Origin: Hyphomicrobiales bacterium
GTDB taxonomy: Bacteria > Pseudomonadota > Alphaproteobacteria > Rhizobiales > Beijerinckiaceae
Length of the DNA stretch: 64,000 nt
Direction of reading: 5' to 3'
NCBI GenBank assembly: GCA_019075905.1
Contig: JAGXAM010000017.1
Location: 1-64,000 of the forward strand
The position numbers and the translations under genes were made by a program. The notes below the pieces were generated by a model. That model was not told where the DNA came from. It was given only the letters and a program-made list of their open reading frames with translations, and did not search any database. Numbering within the stretch: the first letter of the stretch is position 1; the number at the start of each line of letters is the position of its first letter. Below are positions 37,549-47,328 of this stretch, in pieces.

Positions 37549-38439
37549 ATGAATCAGTCCCGCAAAGCCCTGGAACCAGCAGCAACGGCCGCCGCGCCGC
37601 CAGGGGGTGAACCGTGGCCGGACGTGATGGCGCTCGAAGCCATGGCGCCAGCCTCGCGGGACGAATTTGAACTGCACGCGCCAGCCAACACCATCGAGCG
37701 CCATTATGCCCTCGGCCTTGCCTTGCGGGCGCTGAAGCCCGGCGGCAGCCTGAGCGTGTCGGCGGCGCGCAACCGGGGCGGGTTGCGGCTGCGCCGTGAG
37801 CTGGAAGCCTTTGGCTGCACGGTGGAGGAAACCAGCGGCGGGCATGCCCGAATCTGCCGCACCTTGCGGCCCGACAAGCTCACCGGGATTGATGCGGCGA
37901 TTGCGGCCGGGGCCATGCGTCATGACGACGCGCTCGGGCTCTGGACGCAGCCGGGCCTGTTTGCCTGGGACCGGATCGATGCCGGCACGCAGGCGCTGAT
38001 GGCGCATCTGCCGGAGCTCACCGGACAGGGCGCGGATTTCGGCTGCGGACTTGGCATTCTGGCGCGCGCCGTGCTGCAGGGCCGCAGGGTCAGGGGGCTC
38101 TGCCTCATCGATAATGATGCGCGCGCCATCGAGGCCGCACGCCGCAATGTCGAAGATCCGCGCGCCATCTTCAGGCATGGAGATGTCACGAGCCTGCGCT
38201 TCGACCCGCCGCTGGATTTCGTGGTGGCCAACCCGCCGTTCCATGCCGGGGGCGAGGAAAGGCGCGGGCTGGGGATCGGCTTTGTCGCGGCGGCAGCACG
38301 GGCCCTGCGCAAGGGCGGCGCGTTCTGGTGTGTCGCCAACCGCCATCTGCCCTATGAGGCGGCGCTGCAGGCGCATTTTGCCAGCCATCGGCAGGTGACT
38401 GTCGAGGGTGGCTTCAAGATCATGGCGGCCGTGCGATGA
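37549..38439 (+). CDS. RsmC-like class I methyltransferase
   Basis: The 296-residue protein has a degenerate N-terminal half and a C-terminal SAM-dependent methyltransferase domain with GADFGCGLGILARAVL and the catalytic VVANPPFHAGG (NPPF) motif. This matches 16S rRNA m2G1207 methyltransferase RsmC and relatives. The exact target base is inferred from family. It overlaps rsuA by 4 bp (ATGA), suggesting two coupled rRNA-modifying enzymes. Confidence 0.87.
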   Translation: MNQSRKALEPAATAAAPPGGEPWPDVMALEAMAPASRDEFELHAPANTIERHYALGLALRALKPGGSLSVSAARNRGGLRLRRELEAFGCTVEETSGGHARICRTLRPDKLTGIDAAIAAGAMRHDDALGLWTQPGLFAWDRIDAGTQALMAHLPELTGQGADFGCGLGILARAVLQGRRVRGLCLIDNDARAIEAARRNVEDPRAIFRHGDVTSLRFDPPLDFVVANPPFHAGGEERRGLGIGFVAAAARALRKGGAFWCVANRHLPYEAALQAHFASHRQVTVEGGFKIMAAVR

Positions 38440-39179
38440 GCAGCAAGAACGCCGCGGTGCGGCTCAACAAACTGCTGGCCCATATGGGCTATGGATCGCG
38501 CCGCGACATTGCCCGGCTGGTGGAACTGGGGGCGATTACGCTTAATGGCATTGATGTGACGCAGGCCGATGGCAAGGTCGAGCCGGGCGACGAGCTGCAA
38601 GCGGGGCTGGAAATCGACGGCGAGCCGCTTGATCCGCTGCCCGGCATGGTGGTGATGCTGCACAAGCCGGTTGGTGTCACCTGTTCGCACAAGGAGGCCG
38701 GGCCGCTGGTGTTTTCCCTGCTGCCGGAGCGCTGGCGGCGCCGTGACCCGGCGCTGTCGAGCGTCGGGCGGCTCGACAAGGACACCTCGGGCCTGCTGCT
38801 GCTGACCGATGACGGGGCGCTGCTGCACCGGATGATCTCGCCGCGCGCCGGCCTTGGCAAGACCTATCATGTGACGCTGGCGCGCCCGCTCGAAGGGCGC
38901 GAGGCGGCAATTTTTGCTGCGGGCACGCTGATGCTGGACAGCGAGACGACGCCGCTGAAACCGGCGCATTTCGTTGCCGAGAGCGCGCAAAGCGGCCGTT
39001 TGACGCTCTATGAAGGGCGCTATCATCAGGCGCGGCGCATGTTTGCTGCGCTCGGCAATCATGTCACCGGCTTGCACCGCCTCAGCATGGGCGGGCTGGA
39101 ATTGCCAGCCTCGCTGCCGGCAGGAGCCTGGCAGCTGCTGGACAGCGCCGGTGTCGCAAGGGTGTTTGCCAAGGCGTGA
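38436..39179 (+). CDS. RsuA/RluB-family pseudouridine synthase
   Basis: The 247-residue enzyme has an N-terminal S4 RNA-binding domain (RLNKLLAHMGYGSRRD) and a catalytic domain with the Asp of GRLDKDTSGLLLLTDDG, then YEGRYHQARRMFAALGN. The family isomerises uridine in 16S (U516) or 23S rRNA. The arrangement and length favour RsuA. It shares a transcript with the RsmC-like gene. Confidence 0.9.
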   Translation: MSSKNAAVRLNKLLAHMGYGSRRDIARLVELGAITLNGIDVTQADGKVEPGDELQAGLEIDGEPLDPLPGMVVMLHKPVGVTCSHKEAGPLVFSLLPERWRRRDPALSSVGRLDKDTSGLLLLTDDGALLHRMISPRAGLGKTYHVTLARPLEGREAAIFAAGTLMLDSETTPLKPAHFVAESAQSGRLTLYEGRYHQARRMFAALGNHVTGLHRLSMGGLELPASLPAGAWQLLDSAGVARVFAKA

Positions 39180-39304
39180 AACAGCTTGCACAACTCGCAG
39201 GCCTGTTGGCGGCGATCCATAAAGGGGTGGATCGGGCGTTGCAATCAGCGGCCTTTTGACTATAGTCCGCGCAAAATTCAGCCAAGACGTGCCGCGAGGC
39301 CCGC

Positions 39305-39679
39305 ATGGAGACCGCGTTCCTCATGATGTTTATTTCCCCGGCCTATGCACAAGCCGCCGGCGCTGCGGCCCCCGGCTCGTTCGACATGATCACGACACTG
39401 GTGCCGCTGGTTTTCGTGGTGGTCATCATGTACTTTTTCATGCTGCGCCCGCAACAGCAACGCGCCAAGGCACTGCAGGCGATGATCAGCGCCGTCAAGC
39501 GCGGCGATGTGGTGGTGACGTCCGGCGGGCTGATCGGCAAGATTACCAAGGATTCCGACCCCAATGAGGTCGAGGTCGAAATCGCCAGCAATGTGCGCGT
39601 GCGCTTGCAGCGGGCCGCTATCACCGAAGTGCGCGGCAAGGGCAGCAAGGCGGCGGATACCGCTGGCGCGGCCAGCTGA
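39305..39679 (+). CDS. yajC: Preprotein translocase subunit YajC
   Basis: The 124-residue protein has one membrane helix (LVPLVFVVVIMYFFML), the conserved RPQQQRAK motif and a KRGDVVVTSGGLIGKI domain. YajC associates with SecD and SecF in the Sec translocon. ATG 39305 has GAGG upstream. It is first in the yajC-secD-secF operon. Confidence 0.96.
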   Translation: METAFLMMFISPAYAQAAGAAAPGSFDMITTLVPLVFVVVIMYFFMLRPQQQRAKALQAMISAVKRGDVVVTSGGLIGKITKDSDPNEVEVEIASNVRVRLQRAAITEVRGKGSKAADTAGAAS

Positions 39680-39696
39680 TCTGAGATGGATTGACC

Positions 39697-41289
39697 ATGC
39701 TGCGTTTTGCCACCTGGAAAATAGTTTCGATTCTGCTGGCGACGCTGGTTGCGGCGTTGATGGTGGTGCCGAGCCTGCTGACGCCGACGTCCCGCGAGGC
39801 GCTGATCGCGCATCTGCCGGGCTGGGTGCCGGCCCGCGCCATAACCCTGGGGCTCGATTTGCAGGGCGGCTCCTATCTGCTCATGCAGGTTGACCGCCAT
39901 GACGTGATCACCTCGCAGGTGCAGAACCTGCGCGATGATGTGCGACGGGTGCTGCAGGAAGAGAAAATCCCGATTGTCGGTGGCATTGGCCTCACCCCGA
40001 TGGGCGTGCGTGTGCATATTCCCGATGCTGCCGCCAGGGCGAGGGTGCTGCCGCGGCTGGAACAATTGCAGGCGCCGATCGGCAACATCCTGCTCGGCAA
40101 CGGCGCTACCACCTACAAGCTGACGCAGGGCGCCAATGGCGAGGTCGATTACACCATGACCGACGCCGGGCTGAACAGTTTCCTGACCCGCGCGGTCGAT
40201 CAATCCATCGAGGTGCTGAAAAAGCGCATCGACGGTATTGGTACCAAGGAAGCCAGCATCCAGCGCGAGGGGATCGACCGGATCGTCATCGAGGTGCCGG
40301 GGCTGCAGGACCCGCACCAGCTCAAGGCGCTGCTCGGCAAGACCGCCAAGCTGGAATTTCGTATGGTCGCTGATCCCGGCGCCGACCCCAATGATTACCA
40401 GATGCTGCCCGACAAGGAGACCGGACAGAAGCTGCCGGTCATGAAGCAGGTGATGGTGCAGGGCGAGGATCTGACCAATGCCCAGCCCGGTTACAGCCAG
40501 ACGACCGGCGAACCGGTGGTGAATTTCAACTTCAACCTGCGCGGCGGCCAGCGTTTCGGCGAGGCGACCAGTGCCAATGTCGGCAAGCTCTTTGCTATCG
40601 TGCTCGATAATGAAGTGATTTCGGCACCGCGCATTCTCGGCGCCATCACAGGCGGGCAGGGCGAGATTTCCGGGCGATTCACGGTCGAGCAGACACAAAA
40701 TCTTGCTGTGCTGCTGCGTTCGGGTGCCTTGCCGGCCAAGCTGACCGTGGCAGAGGAACGCACCGTTGGGCCGGGGCTGGGCGCGGATTCGATTGCGGCC
40801 GGCAAGCGGGCGGCCTATCTCGGCACCGCGCTGGTGGTGGCCTTCATGCTGGTGACCTACGGGCTGTTCGGTGTGTTCGCCAATATTGCGCTGGCTGTGC
40901 ACGTCACCCTGATCTTTGCGCTGATGGTGCTGCTCGGCTCGACGCTGACCTTGCCCGGCATTGCAGGCATCGTCCTGACCATCGGCATGGCGGTGGATTC
41001 CAACGTGCTGATCTATGAGCGTATCCGCGAGGAGTTCAAACAGGGGCGCGCCCTGATCTCGGCGCTCGATGCCGGCTTCAACCGCGCTTTTGCCACGATT
41101 GTCGACTCCAATGTGACGATGCTGATCGCGGCAGTGATCCTGTTTTTGCTGGGTTCCGGGCCGGTGAAGGGCTTTGCCGTGACTTTGGCGCTGGGTATCA
41201 TGACGACGATTTTCACCGCCGTCACCATGACGCGCCTGATGATCGCCATGTGGTACCGCCTGGCCAAGCCCAAAGCCTTGCCAATCTAA
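39697..41289 (+). CDS. secD: Protein translocase subunit SecD
   Basis: The 530-residue protein has six expected membrane helices and a large periplasmic P1 domain. LGLDLQGGSYLLMQVD is the conserved opening, and DSNVLIYERIREE lies in the C-terminal helical domain. With SecF it uses the proton gradient to pull exported proteins through SecYEG. ATG 39697 is chosen over TTG 39691. It is followed 22 bp later by secF. Confidence 0.97.
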   Translation: MLRFATWKIVSILLATLVAALMVVPSLLTPTSREALIAHLPGWVPARAITLGLDLQGGSYLLMQVDRHDVITSQVQNLRDDVRRVLQEEKIPIVGGIGLTPMGVRVHIPDAAARARVLPRLEQLQAPIGNILLGNGATTYKLTQGANGEVDYTMTDAGLNSFLTRAVDQSIEVLKKRIDGIGTKEASIQREGIDRIVIEVPGLQDPHQLKALLGKTAKLEFRMVADPGADPNDYQMLPDKETGQKLPVMKQVMVQGEDLTNAQPGYSQTTGEPVVNFNFNLRGGQRFGEATSANVGKLFAIVLDNEVISAPRILGAITGGQGEISGRFTVEQTQNLAVLLRSGALPAKLTVAEERTVGPGLGADSIAAGKRAAYLGTALVVAFMLVTYGLFGVFANIALAVHVTLIFALMVLLGSTLTLPGIAGIVLTIGMAVDSNVLIYERIREEFKQGRALISALDAGFNRAFATIVDSNVTMLIAAVILFLLGSGPVKGFAVTLALGIMTTIFTAVTMTRLMIAMWYRLAKPKALPI

Positions 41290-41311
41290 GTGAAGAAAGC
41301 TGGATAGCCAC

Positions 41312-42298
41312 TTGAAACTGCTAAGAATTATTCCAGACGGAACTAACTTTGGCTTCATGCGCTTCCGGCGCCTGAGCTTTCCGTTTTCGGCGGTGCTGTC
41401 GGTAATCTCGGTTGTGCTGTTCCTGTCGTTCGGCATGAATTTCGGCATTGATTTTCGCGGCGGCACGGCCATGGAACTGCGGGCGGTTTCGGGCACGGCC
41501 GATCTTGCCAAATTGCGCGGGACGCTTGAGGGGCTCAATCTCGGCGATGTCGAGGTGCAGGGTTTTGGCCGGCCTTCGGACGTTGCCGTGCGCGTGGGCC
41601 TGCAGCCTGGCGGCGGCCCGGGGCAGGAGGCGGCGGTCGCCAAGATCAAGAGCGCCCTCGGCACATCTTATACTTACCGCTCGGTCAATGTCGTCGGCCC
41701 GCGCGTCTCGGGTGAATTGGTGCAATCGGGCACGCTTGGTATCGTCGCATCGGTGGTGGCGGTGCTGGTTTATTTGTGGTTCCGGTTTGAATGGCAGTTC
41801 GCGATCGGCGCGGTGATCGCAACCCTGCATGATCTGGTGCTGACCATTGGCTTTTTCGCCTTCACCCGGCTGGAATTCGACATGACGTCGATTGCGGCAA
41901 TCCTGACCATCGTCGGCTATTCGTTGAACGATACGGTGGTGGTGCTCGACCGTATTCGCGAAATGATGAAAAAATACAAGAAAATGCCGACATCAGAATT
42001 GCTCGATATTTCCATCAACACGACGCTGTCACGCACCGTCATGACGTCGATGACGACGTTTCTGGCGCTGGTGGCCCTCGTCGGGCTCGGCGGGCATGTG
42101 ATCCGCTCGTTCTCGCTGGCGATGATGTTCGGCGTGGTGATAGGCACCTATTCGTCGATTTTCATCGCCGCGCCGGTGTTGATCTATCTCGGGCTGCGCT
42201 CGGAAAACCGCTACGGCAAGCAGGAAGTTGAGACCGTCGAAGTCACGGCTTCGGGCACGGGCGGCACGGTCAATGGCGGCACCAAGGCGCTGGCGTGA
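41312..42298 (+). CDS. secF: Protein translocase subunit SecF (TTG start)
   Basis: The 328-residue protein has six membrane helices, GIDFRGGTAMEL near the start and DTVVVLDRIRE in the conserved D4 region. The start is a TTG at 41312 (KLLRIIPDGTNF), with GGATAG upstream. It is preferred because other SecF proteins begin with this segment; the first ATG (41357) would remove 15 conserved residues. It overlaps the next gene by 4 bp (GTGA). Confidence 0.95.
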   Translation: MKLLRIIPDGTNFGFMRFRRLSFPFSAVLSVISVVLFLSFGMNFGIDFRGGTAMELRAVSGTADLAKLRGTLEGLNLGDVEVQGFGRPSDVAVRVGLQPGGGPGQEAAVAKIKSALGTSYTYRSVNVVGPRVSGELVQSGTLGIVASVVAVLVYLWFRFEWQFAIGAVIATLHDLVLTIGFFAFTRLEFDMTSIAAILTIVGYSLNDTVVVLDRIREMMKKYKKMPTSELLDISINTTLSRTVMTSMTTFLALVALVGLGGHVIRSFSLAMMFGVVIGTYSSIFIAAPVLIYLGLRSENRYGKQEVETVEVTASGTGGTVNGGTKALA

Positions 42299-42690
42299 GT
42301 GCGGGCGCACCTGCTGCGGCGCCGCAATATCTGCCGGGACGCCACGCCCTTGACGGCTATGGCATGGGCGGGTTTCGCTTCGGCGGCATGTCGCATCGCG
42401 GCTCGTTGCTGGTGCTGCCCTCCGGCATTCGTGCCTGGCCGGTGACGCAGGCTGCCGAGATCTCGCTGGCGACACTGGCCCCCTTGTTTGATGAGCCTGC
42501 CGGCGAGATAGGCCTTTGCGTGATCGGCACCGGCACGTCGCAGGTGTTCCTGCCGCCGGAACTGGTGCGCGACCTGCGGGCACGCGGGCTGAATTTTGAG
42601 GTGATGAGCACCGGGGCGGCAGCGCGCACCTATAATGTACTGTTTGCCGAGGGGCGGCTGGCTTCGGCCTGCCTCATCGCGGTGGCGTGA
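42295..42690 (+). CDS. Mth938-like domain protein (NDUFAF3 homologue)
   Basis: The 131-residue protein has the Mth938/DUF498 fold, with YGMGGFRFGG, a GSLLVLPSGIRAW strand and IGTGTSQVFLPPEL. Its mitochondrial relative NDUFAF3 helps assemble respiratory complex I. The start is a GTG at 42295 overlapping the secF stop as GTGA. The link with secDF and with the next gene is conserved in alphaproteobacteria. The bacterial function is inferred, not demonstrated here. Confidence 0.85.
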   Translation: MSAGAPAAAPQYLPGRHALDGYGMGGFRFGGMSHRGSLLVLPSGIRAWPVTQAAEISLATLAPLFDEPAGEIGLCVIGTGTSQVFLPPELVRDLRARGLNFEVMSTGAAARTYNVLFAEGRLASACLIAVA

Positions 42691-42699
42691 GGGCTGGCC

Positions 42700-43428
42700 A
42701 TGAGCGCGCGTTCCGAAGAGATTGCCGCTGGCCTGCGCCGTGATGATCCGGAAGCCTGGGCGATCAGCCTTTATGCGCCGGCGGCGCTGCGCGCGCATGT
42801 GCAGGTCCTCGCCGCCTTCGCCCATGAATTGCGGCAGATTTCAACCAGGGTGTCGCAGCCGCTGGCTGGCGAAATGCGGCTGCAATGGTGGCGTGATGTG
42901 CTGGAAAAGCCGGGTAGTGGGGATGGCGTGAGCCCGCTCGCCGAAGCCTTGCTGGCCAGCGTGCAGCAGCTGCGCTTGCCGGTGGCGGCGCTGGTGGCGA
43001 TGATCGACGCCCATGCCCATGATTTATATGGCGAGGCCTTTGCCGATGAGGCGGCACTCGAAAGCTATTGCGGAGCCAGCGATGCGGCCTTGCTGCGCCT
43101 GACGACGCTGGTGCTGGCGCAGGGCGGCGATCCCGGCGGTGCCGGTATCTGCGGCCATGCCGGCATGGCTGCGGGGATTTTGCGGGTGGCAGGCCGGTTT
43201 GGCCCGGCAATGCTGGAGAATATCGAGGCGCCGTTGCAGCTGGCGCAGGTGCACCTGCGCGCGGCTGAGGCTGGTATAGCCACGCTTGATCCGGCAGCGC
43301 GGCCGGCCCTTGTCGGGCTGGGGCTGGTCAAGGCTCGGCTGCGGAAATGGCAGCGTGGCCGCGGCGTTGAAATCTCGCCGCTGGCGCGGCTCGCGCAGCT
43401 GTGGCTTTACGCTCGCCGCCTGCCGTGA
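42700..43428 (+). CDS. Squalene/phytoene synthase-family protein (NDUFAF6-like)
   Basis: The 242-residue protein resembles the squalene/phytoene synthase fold, with AFAHELRQISTRVSQPLAGEMRLQWWRD at its core. The aspartate-rich DxxxD motifs of true prenyl synthases are missing: the first position reads HELRQ and the second lacks the double Asp. This matches the NDUFAF6 group, which assembles complex I, and not a terpene enzyme. It follows the NDUFAF3-like gene by 9 bp and is convergent with pncC, with 2 bp between stops. Confidence 0.83.
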   Translation: MSARSEEIAAGLRRDDPEAWAISLYAPAALRAHVQVLAAFAHELRQISTRVSQPLAGEMRLQWWRDVLEKPGSGDGVSPLAEALLASVQQLRLPVAALVAMIDAHAHDLYGEAFADEAALESYCGASDAALLRLTTLVLAQGGDPGGAGICGHAGMAAGILRVAGRFGPAMLENIEAPLQLAQVHLRAAEAGIATLDPAARPALVGLGLVKARLRKWQRGRGVEISPLARLAQLWLYARRLP

Positions 43429-43430
43429 TT

Positions 43431-43925
43431 TCAGCTGTCCAGCGCCTCGCGCAGCATCATCAGCGCGGTGGCGAGGGCGGCGGCGCGAACCTGGCTGCGC
43501 CCAAGCGGGCCAAAGCGACGTTCAAGAGAAAGTGTTTGGGTGCCGCGCCGCTGGCAGGCGAACCATACCAGCCCCTCCGGCTTTTCCGGGCTGCCGCCGC
43601 CGGGCCCGGCAATGCCGGTGATGGCGAGGGCGATATCGGCGCGTGAATGCGCCAGCGCACCCTCGACCATGGCGCAGGCGGTTGCCCGGCTGACCGCGCC
43701 ATCGCGGGCGATGATGGCGCCATCGACGCCAAGAATCTCCATTTTGGCTTGGTTGGAATAGGTCACAAAGCCCCGGTCAAAGACGGCAGAGGAGCCGGGT
43801 ATTTCAGTGAACAGCCCGGCGAGCAGGCCGCCCGTGCACGATTCAGCGGTCGCAAACCAAAGGTGCCGGGCTGTCGCCTGCGCGACGAGGCGCTGCATGG
43901 CCTGGCGCAGCTCTGGCTCAAACAT
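43431..43925 (-). CDS. pncC: CinA C-terminal domain protein (nicotinamide-nucleotide amidase)
   Basis: The 164-residue protein is a stand-alone CinA C-terminal domain with the catalytic ATAESCTGG motif, TYSNQAK, and [13 protein letters not shown]. PncC deamidates nicotinamide mononucleotide to recycle NAD precursors. Its ATG overlaps the ispDF stop by 8 bp, so the two are cotranscribed. Confidence 0.92.
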   Translation of the reverse strand: MFEPELRQAMQRLVAQATARHLWFATAESCTGGLLAGLFTEIPGSSAVFDRGFVTYSNQAKMEILGVDGAIIARDGAVSRATACAMVEGALAHSRADIALAITGIAGPGGGSPEKPEGLVWFACQRRGTQTLSLERRFGPLGRSQVRAAALATALMMLREALDS

Positions 43926-45102
43926 CGTCGTTGCTGCCGGGCAGGCGGATTGTGGCTATGGCCATGGCGGCCATGCCCTCGCCGCGGCCAGTAAAGCCAA
44001 GACGCTCGGAGGTCGTGGCCTTGAGGGCGACGCGGTCAAGGCTGATGCCGGCAAGCGCGGCGATATTCTCGCGGATCGCCTGCGCATGCGGGCCGATTTT
44101 CGGGGTCTCGCAAATCAGGGTGGCATCGAGATGGGCGAGCCTGCCATGCCGGGCGGCAAGGCGGGCCAGCGCGTGGCGGAAAAACAGGCTGGAGGCCTGG
44201 CCGCGCCATTGCGGGTCATGGGGCGGGAAATGCTGGCCGATATCGCCATCAGCCAGCGCGCCATAAAGCGCATCGGTCAAGGCATGCAGCAGCACATCGG
44301 CGTCGGAATGGCCGACGAGCCCGGCATGGTGCGGGATGCGCACGCCGCCGAGCATGACATGATCACCCGGCCCAAAGGCATGGACATCAAAGCCCTGGCC
44401 GGTGCGCGTGTCGGTCAGATTGCTGGTCACCTGCAGGTCCTCCGGGAATGTAACTTTCACATTGGCGCTGTCACCGGCGACGACGGCAACGTCATAACCT
44501 GCCGCCGCCATGACAGCAGCATCATCGGTGAGATCGAAGCTTGCGGTCGCGGCAAGGCGGGCATGGGCGGCAAAAATCTGCGCGAAGGCGAAAGCCTGCG
44601 GCGTCTGCACCCGCATCAGCCGGGCGCGGTCGGGCGAGCCGGTAATCATGCCAGCGGCATCGATTTGCTTGATTGTGTCGGTCAGGGGCAGGCCGGGAAT
44701 GGCGCTGCCGGTCGCCGATGCGGCGTTGATCACCCGGCTGAACAGTTCCGGCGTCGCAAAGGGGCGCACGCCATCATGGATGAGAACCAGGTCGGGCGGG
44801 TGGCGCTGCAGCGCCTGCAACCCGAGCCAGACGCTCTCCTGCCGCGTGGCGCCGCCCGTTACGGCGCTGAGATTCATGCCCGCGGCATGATCCGCGACAT
44901 TCTGGAAAAGGGCCTTGTCGCTGGCATTGATGACGACGACAATCGCGGCGTCAGGCAGGGCGGCATGGCAGGCCCTGAGGGTGACGGCGAGCAGTGGCGC
45001 GCCGCCAAGGTTGCGGTATTGCTTGGGCACGCCTTCGCCAAAACGAGCACCGCGTCCGGCGGCGACGATCAGGAGGGCGATGCGCGAGGGGGTGTCTTGC
45101 AT
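43918..45102 (-). CDS. ispDF: Bifunctional IspD/IspF
   Basis: The 394-residue fusion carries two steps of the MEP isoprenoid pathway. Residues 1 to about 225 are IspD, with [19 protein letters not shown] and LIHDGVRPF. The rest is IspF, with GQGFDVHAF, the zinc ligands in [13 protein letters not shown] and GDIGQHFPP. Fusion is common in alphaproteobacteria. ATG 45102 is preferred to the 45159 start because it places the nucleotide motif near the N-terminus. It is divergent from dusB across 77 bp. Confidence 0.96.
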   Translation of the reverse strand: MQDTPSRIALLIVAAGRGARFGEGVPKQYRNLGGAPLLAVTLRACHAALPDAAIVVVINASDKALFQNVADHAAGMNLSAVTGGATRQESVWLGLQALQRHPPDLVLIHDGVRPFATPELFSRVINAASATGSAIPGLPLTDTIKQIDAAGMITGSPDRARLMRVQTPQAFAFAQIFAAHARLAATASFDLTDDAAVMAAAGYDVAVVAGDSANVKVTFPEDLQVTSNLTDTRTGQGFDVHAFGPGDHVMLGGVRIPHHAGLVGHSDADVLLHALTDALYGALADGDIGQHFPPHDPQWRGQASSLFFRHALARLAARHGRLAHLDATLICETPKIGPHAQAIRENIAALAGISLDRVALKATTSERLGFTGRGEGMAAMAIATIRLPGSNDDV

Positions 45103-45179
45103 GAAATTTTGTTGGCATGCCAAGGGCAAGCCTGCAAGCCAAGGTTTACGCGCCAGCAAAATTTGATTATATTTCAGGC

Positions 45180-46196
45180 ATGGAACTTACTGCACATAGT
45201 TTGGGCAATTTGCCGGCGGCGCGGCCCTTGCCGCTTGGCGGCCTTGCGGCCCCGGTGGCGCTGGCGCCGATGTCGGGGGTCAGCGATGTCGCCATGCGGA
45301 GGCTGGCGCTGCAGTTTGGTGCCGGGCTTGTCGTCAGTGAAATGGTGGCGAGCGATGATTATGCGCAAGGCGATCACGAGGCGCGGCTGCGGGCCGAAGG
45401 CGCGGGGGTGACGCCGCATGTGGTCCAGCTTGCAGGTTGCGATCCCCATTGGATGGGGGAGGCGGCGCGGCTTGCCGAGGCCTCCGGCGCGCAGATGATC
45501 GATATCAACATGGGCTGCCCGGCCAAACGCGTCACCGGCGGCTTTGCCGGTTCGGCGCTGATGCGCGATGTGCCGCTGGCGCGGCGGCTGATCGCGGCGG
45601 TGACCGGGGCGGTCAAGGTGCCGGTGTCGCTGAAAATGCGGCTCGGCTGGGACGAGTACAATCGCAATGGCGATGTGCTGGCGCGGGAGGCGGAAAGCCT
45701 CGGGGTCGCCTTGCTCAGTGTGCACGGGCGCACCCGCATGCAATTCTACAAGGGCGAGGCCGACTGGGCGGCGATCCGCAAGGTGCGCGCGGCGGTGGCG
45801 ATCCCGGTGCTCGCCAATGGCGATTGCACCGATCTTGCTTCGGCACGGCGCATGCTGGCCCTGTCGGGAGCCGATGGTATTATGGTGGGGCGGGCGGCTA
45901 CCGGCCAGCCATGGCTGCCGGGCATGATCGCGCAGGGCCTGCGCGGCGAGGTGATGCGTCTGCCGGGCGCAGGCACGCGCACCCTGGCGGCCCGTCAGCA
46001 CCTTGAGGGCTTGCTCGCCAGCATGGGGCGGCGCGCCGGGCTGCTGCATGCGCGCAAGCACCTTGCCGCCTATGCCCGCCATGCCGGGGCCCCGGAAAGC
46101 CTGCGGCGGGCGTTGGTGGAGACCATGCAGGCCGAAACCGCCCTGCATTTGCTGGGCGAGGTTTTTCAGGACCGGGATGGCCGTCATGCCGCCTGA
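45180..46196 (+). CDS. dusB: tRNA-dihydrouridine synthase DusB (NifR3)
   Basis: The 338-residue FMN enzyme reduces uridine in tRNA. Key motifs are [13 protein letters not shown], the catalytic Cys in [27 protein letters not shown] and [17 protein letters not shown]. Known as nifR3 in older literature, it leads the ntr operon in alphaproteobacteria, as here. It overlaps ntrB by 20 bp. Confidence 0.95.
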   Translation: MELTAHSLGNLPAARPLPLGGLAAPVALAPMSGVSDVAMRRLALQFGAGLVVSEMVASDDYAQGDHEARLRAEGAGVTPHVVQLAGCDPHWMGEAARLAEASGAQMIDINMGCPAKRVTGGFAGSALMRDVPLARRLIAAVTGAVKVPVSLKMRLGWDEYNRNGDVLAREAESLGVALLSVHGRTRMQFYKGEADWAAIRKVRAAVAIPVLANGDCTDLASARRMLALSGADGIMVGRAATGQPWLPGMIAQGLRGEVMRLPGAGTRTLAARQHLEGLLASMGRRAGLLHARKHLAAYARHAGAPESLRRALVETMQAETALHLLGEVFQDRDGRHAA

Positions 46197-47328
46197 ATCT
46201 GCCGATCCTGCGGGCCTCGACATGGCGCGGCTGGTGATCACTGCGCTCAACAATCCAGTGCTGGTGCTCGGGCGCGATGGCGCGATTATCGATGCCAATC
46301 CTGCTGCCGAGCAGTTTTTCTCGATGTCGCGGGCCTTGCTGGCCCGCCAGACCATTGCCGGGCTGATCCCGTTCGATTCACCGCTGAAAGCCCTGATCGA
46401 CGACGTGCTTGAACGCGATGCGGCGGTGCAGGAATACCGGGTCGATCTCGGTGCTCCGCGCATTGGCGCCGAGCGCATTGTCGATATTCAGGTGATGCCG
46501 CTGCGCAATTCTGCCCGCCAAATCGCCATTGTGATGCAAGAACGCACAATTGCCGATAAAATAGACAGGCAATTGACGCATCGCGGTGCAGCGCGCTCGG
46601 TTTCAGCCATGGCAGCGATGCTGGCCCATGAGATCAAGAACCCGCTCGCCGGCATTCGCGGGGCGGCGCAATTGCTGGAGCAAGGGCTGGGCGACGATGA
46701 CCGGCTGCTGACGCGGTTGATCTGCGATGAAACCGACCGTATCGTTGGGCTGGTCGATCGCATGGAGGTGTTTTCCGACGTGCGTCCGGTGGCGCGCCGC
46801 GAGGTCAATATCCACGAGGTGCTCGACCGGGTGCGGCGCGGCGCCATGGCCGGCTTTGCGCGGCATATCCGCATTATCGAAAATTATGATCCCTCGCTGC
46901 CGGCGGTGGCCGGGGATTTCGACCAGCTGGTGCAAGTCTTTCTCAATCTAGTGAAAAACGCGGCCGAGGCGCTGGGCGAGGACGCCATTGACGGCACCAT
47001 CGAGCTTGCCACGGCATTTCGCCCCGGGGTGCGCATCCGCTCGCCCGGCAGCCATGCCATCACCAGCCTGCCGCTGGAAATCATTATCAGGGACAATGGC
47101 CCGGGAATCCCGCCGGAAATCACGACGACGCTGTTTGACCCTTTCGTGACCTCGAAGCCGAGCGGAACTGGCCTCGGACTTGCACTGGTAGCCAAGTTGA
47201 TTGGTGATCACGGAGGCATTGTCGAGTGCGAATCACAGCCACGCCAAACCCTGTTCCGCGTGCTTTTGCCGGTGGCCAGCGCGCATCCGCGCGCCAGCGT
47301 TCCTGCGGGGGCCAGCCATGAGCGGTGA
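46177..47328 (+). CDS. ntrB: Nitrogen regulation sensor kinase NtrB (GlnL)
   Basis: The 383-residue soluble kinase has an N-terminal PAS domain ([19 protein letters not shown]), an H-box with the phospho-His in [15 protein letters not shown], and an ATPase domain with [17 protein letters not shown] and GTGLGLAL. Under nitrogen limitation it phosphorylates NtrC; PII protein stops it. ATG 46177 has AGGA upstream, and ATG 46186 is also possible. It overlaps ntrC by 11 bp. Confidence 0.96.
   Translation: MAVMPPESADPAGLDMARLVITALNNPVLVLGRDGAIIDANPAAEQFFSMSRALLARQTIAGLIPFDSPLKALIDDVLERDAAVQEYRVDLGAPRIGAERIVDIQVMPLRNSARQIAIVMQERTIADKIDRQLTHRGAARSVSAMAAMLAHEIKNPLAGIRGAAQLLEQGLGDDDRLLTRLICDETDRIVGLVDRMEVFSDVRPVARREVNIHEVLDRVRRGAMAGFARHIRIIENYDPSLPAVAGDFDQLVQVFLNLVKNAAEALGEDAIDGTIELATAFRPGVRIRSPGSHAITSLPLEIIIRDNGPGIPPEITTTLFDPFVTSKPSGTGLGLALVAKLIGDHGGIVECESQPRQTLFRVLLPVASAHPRASVPAGASHER

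Noticed and set aside
39343..41664. Minus-strand open frame of 773 codons
   Set aside because: It is a shadow of yajC, secD and secF on the opposite strand, with no recognisable domain.
42700..43428. Terpene or hopanoid biosynthesis gene
   Set aside because: The squalene-synthase fold is present, but the aspartate-rich substrate motifs are not, and the context fits an NDUFAF6-like assembly factor.
43807..45411. Plus-strand open frame of 534 codons
   Set aside because: It is antisense to ispDF and pncC; both real genes have full catalytic motifs.
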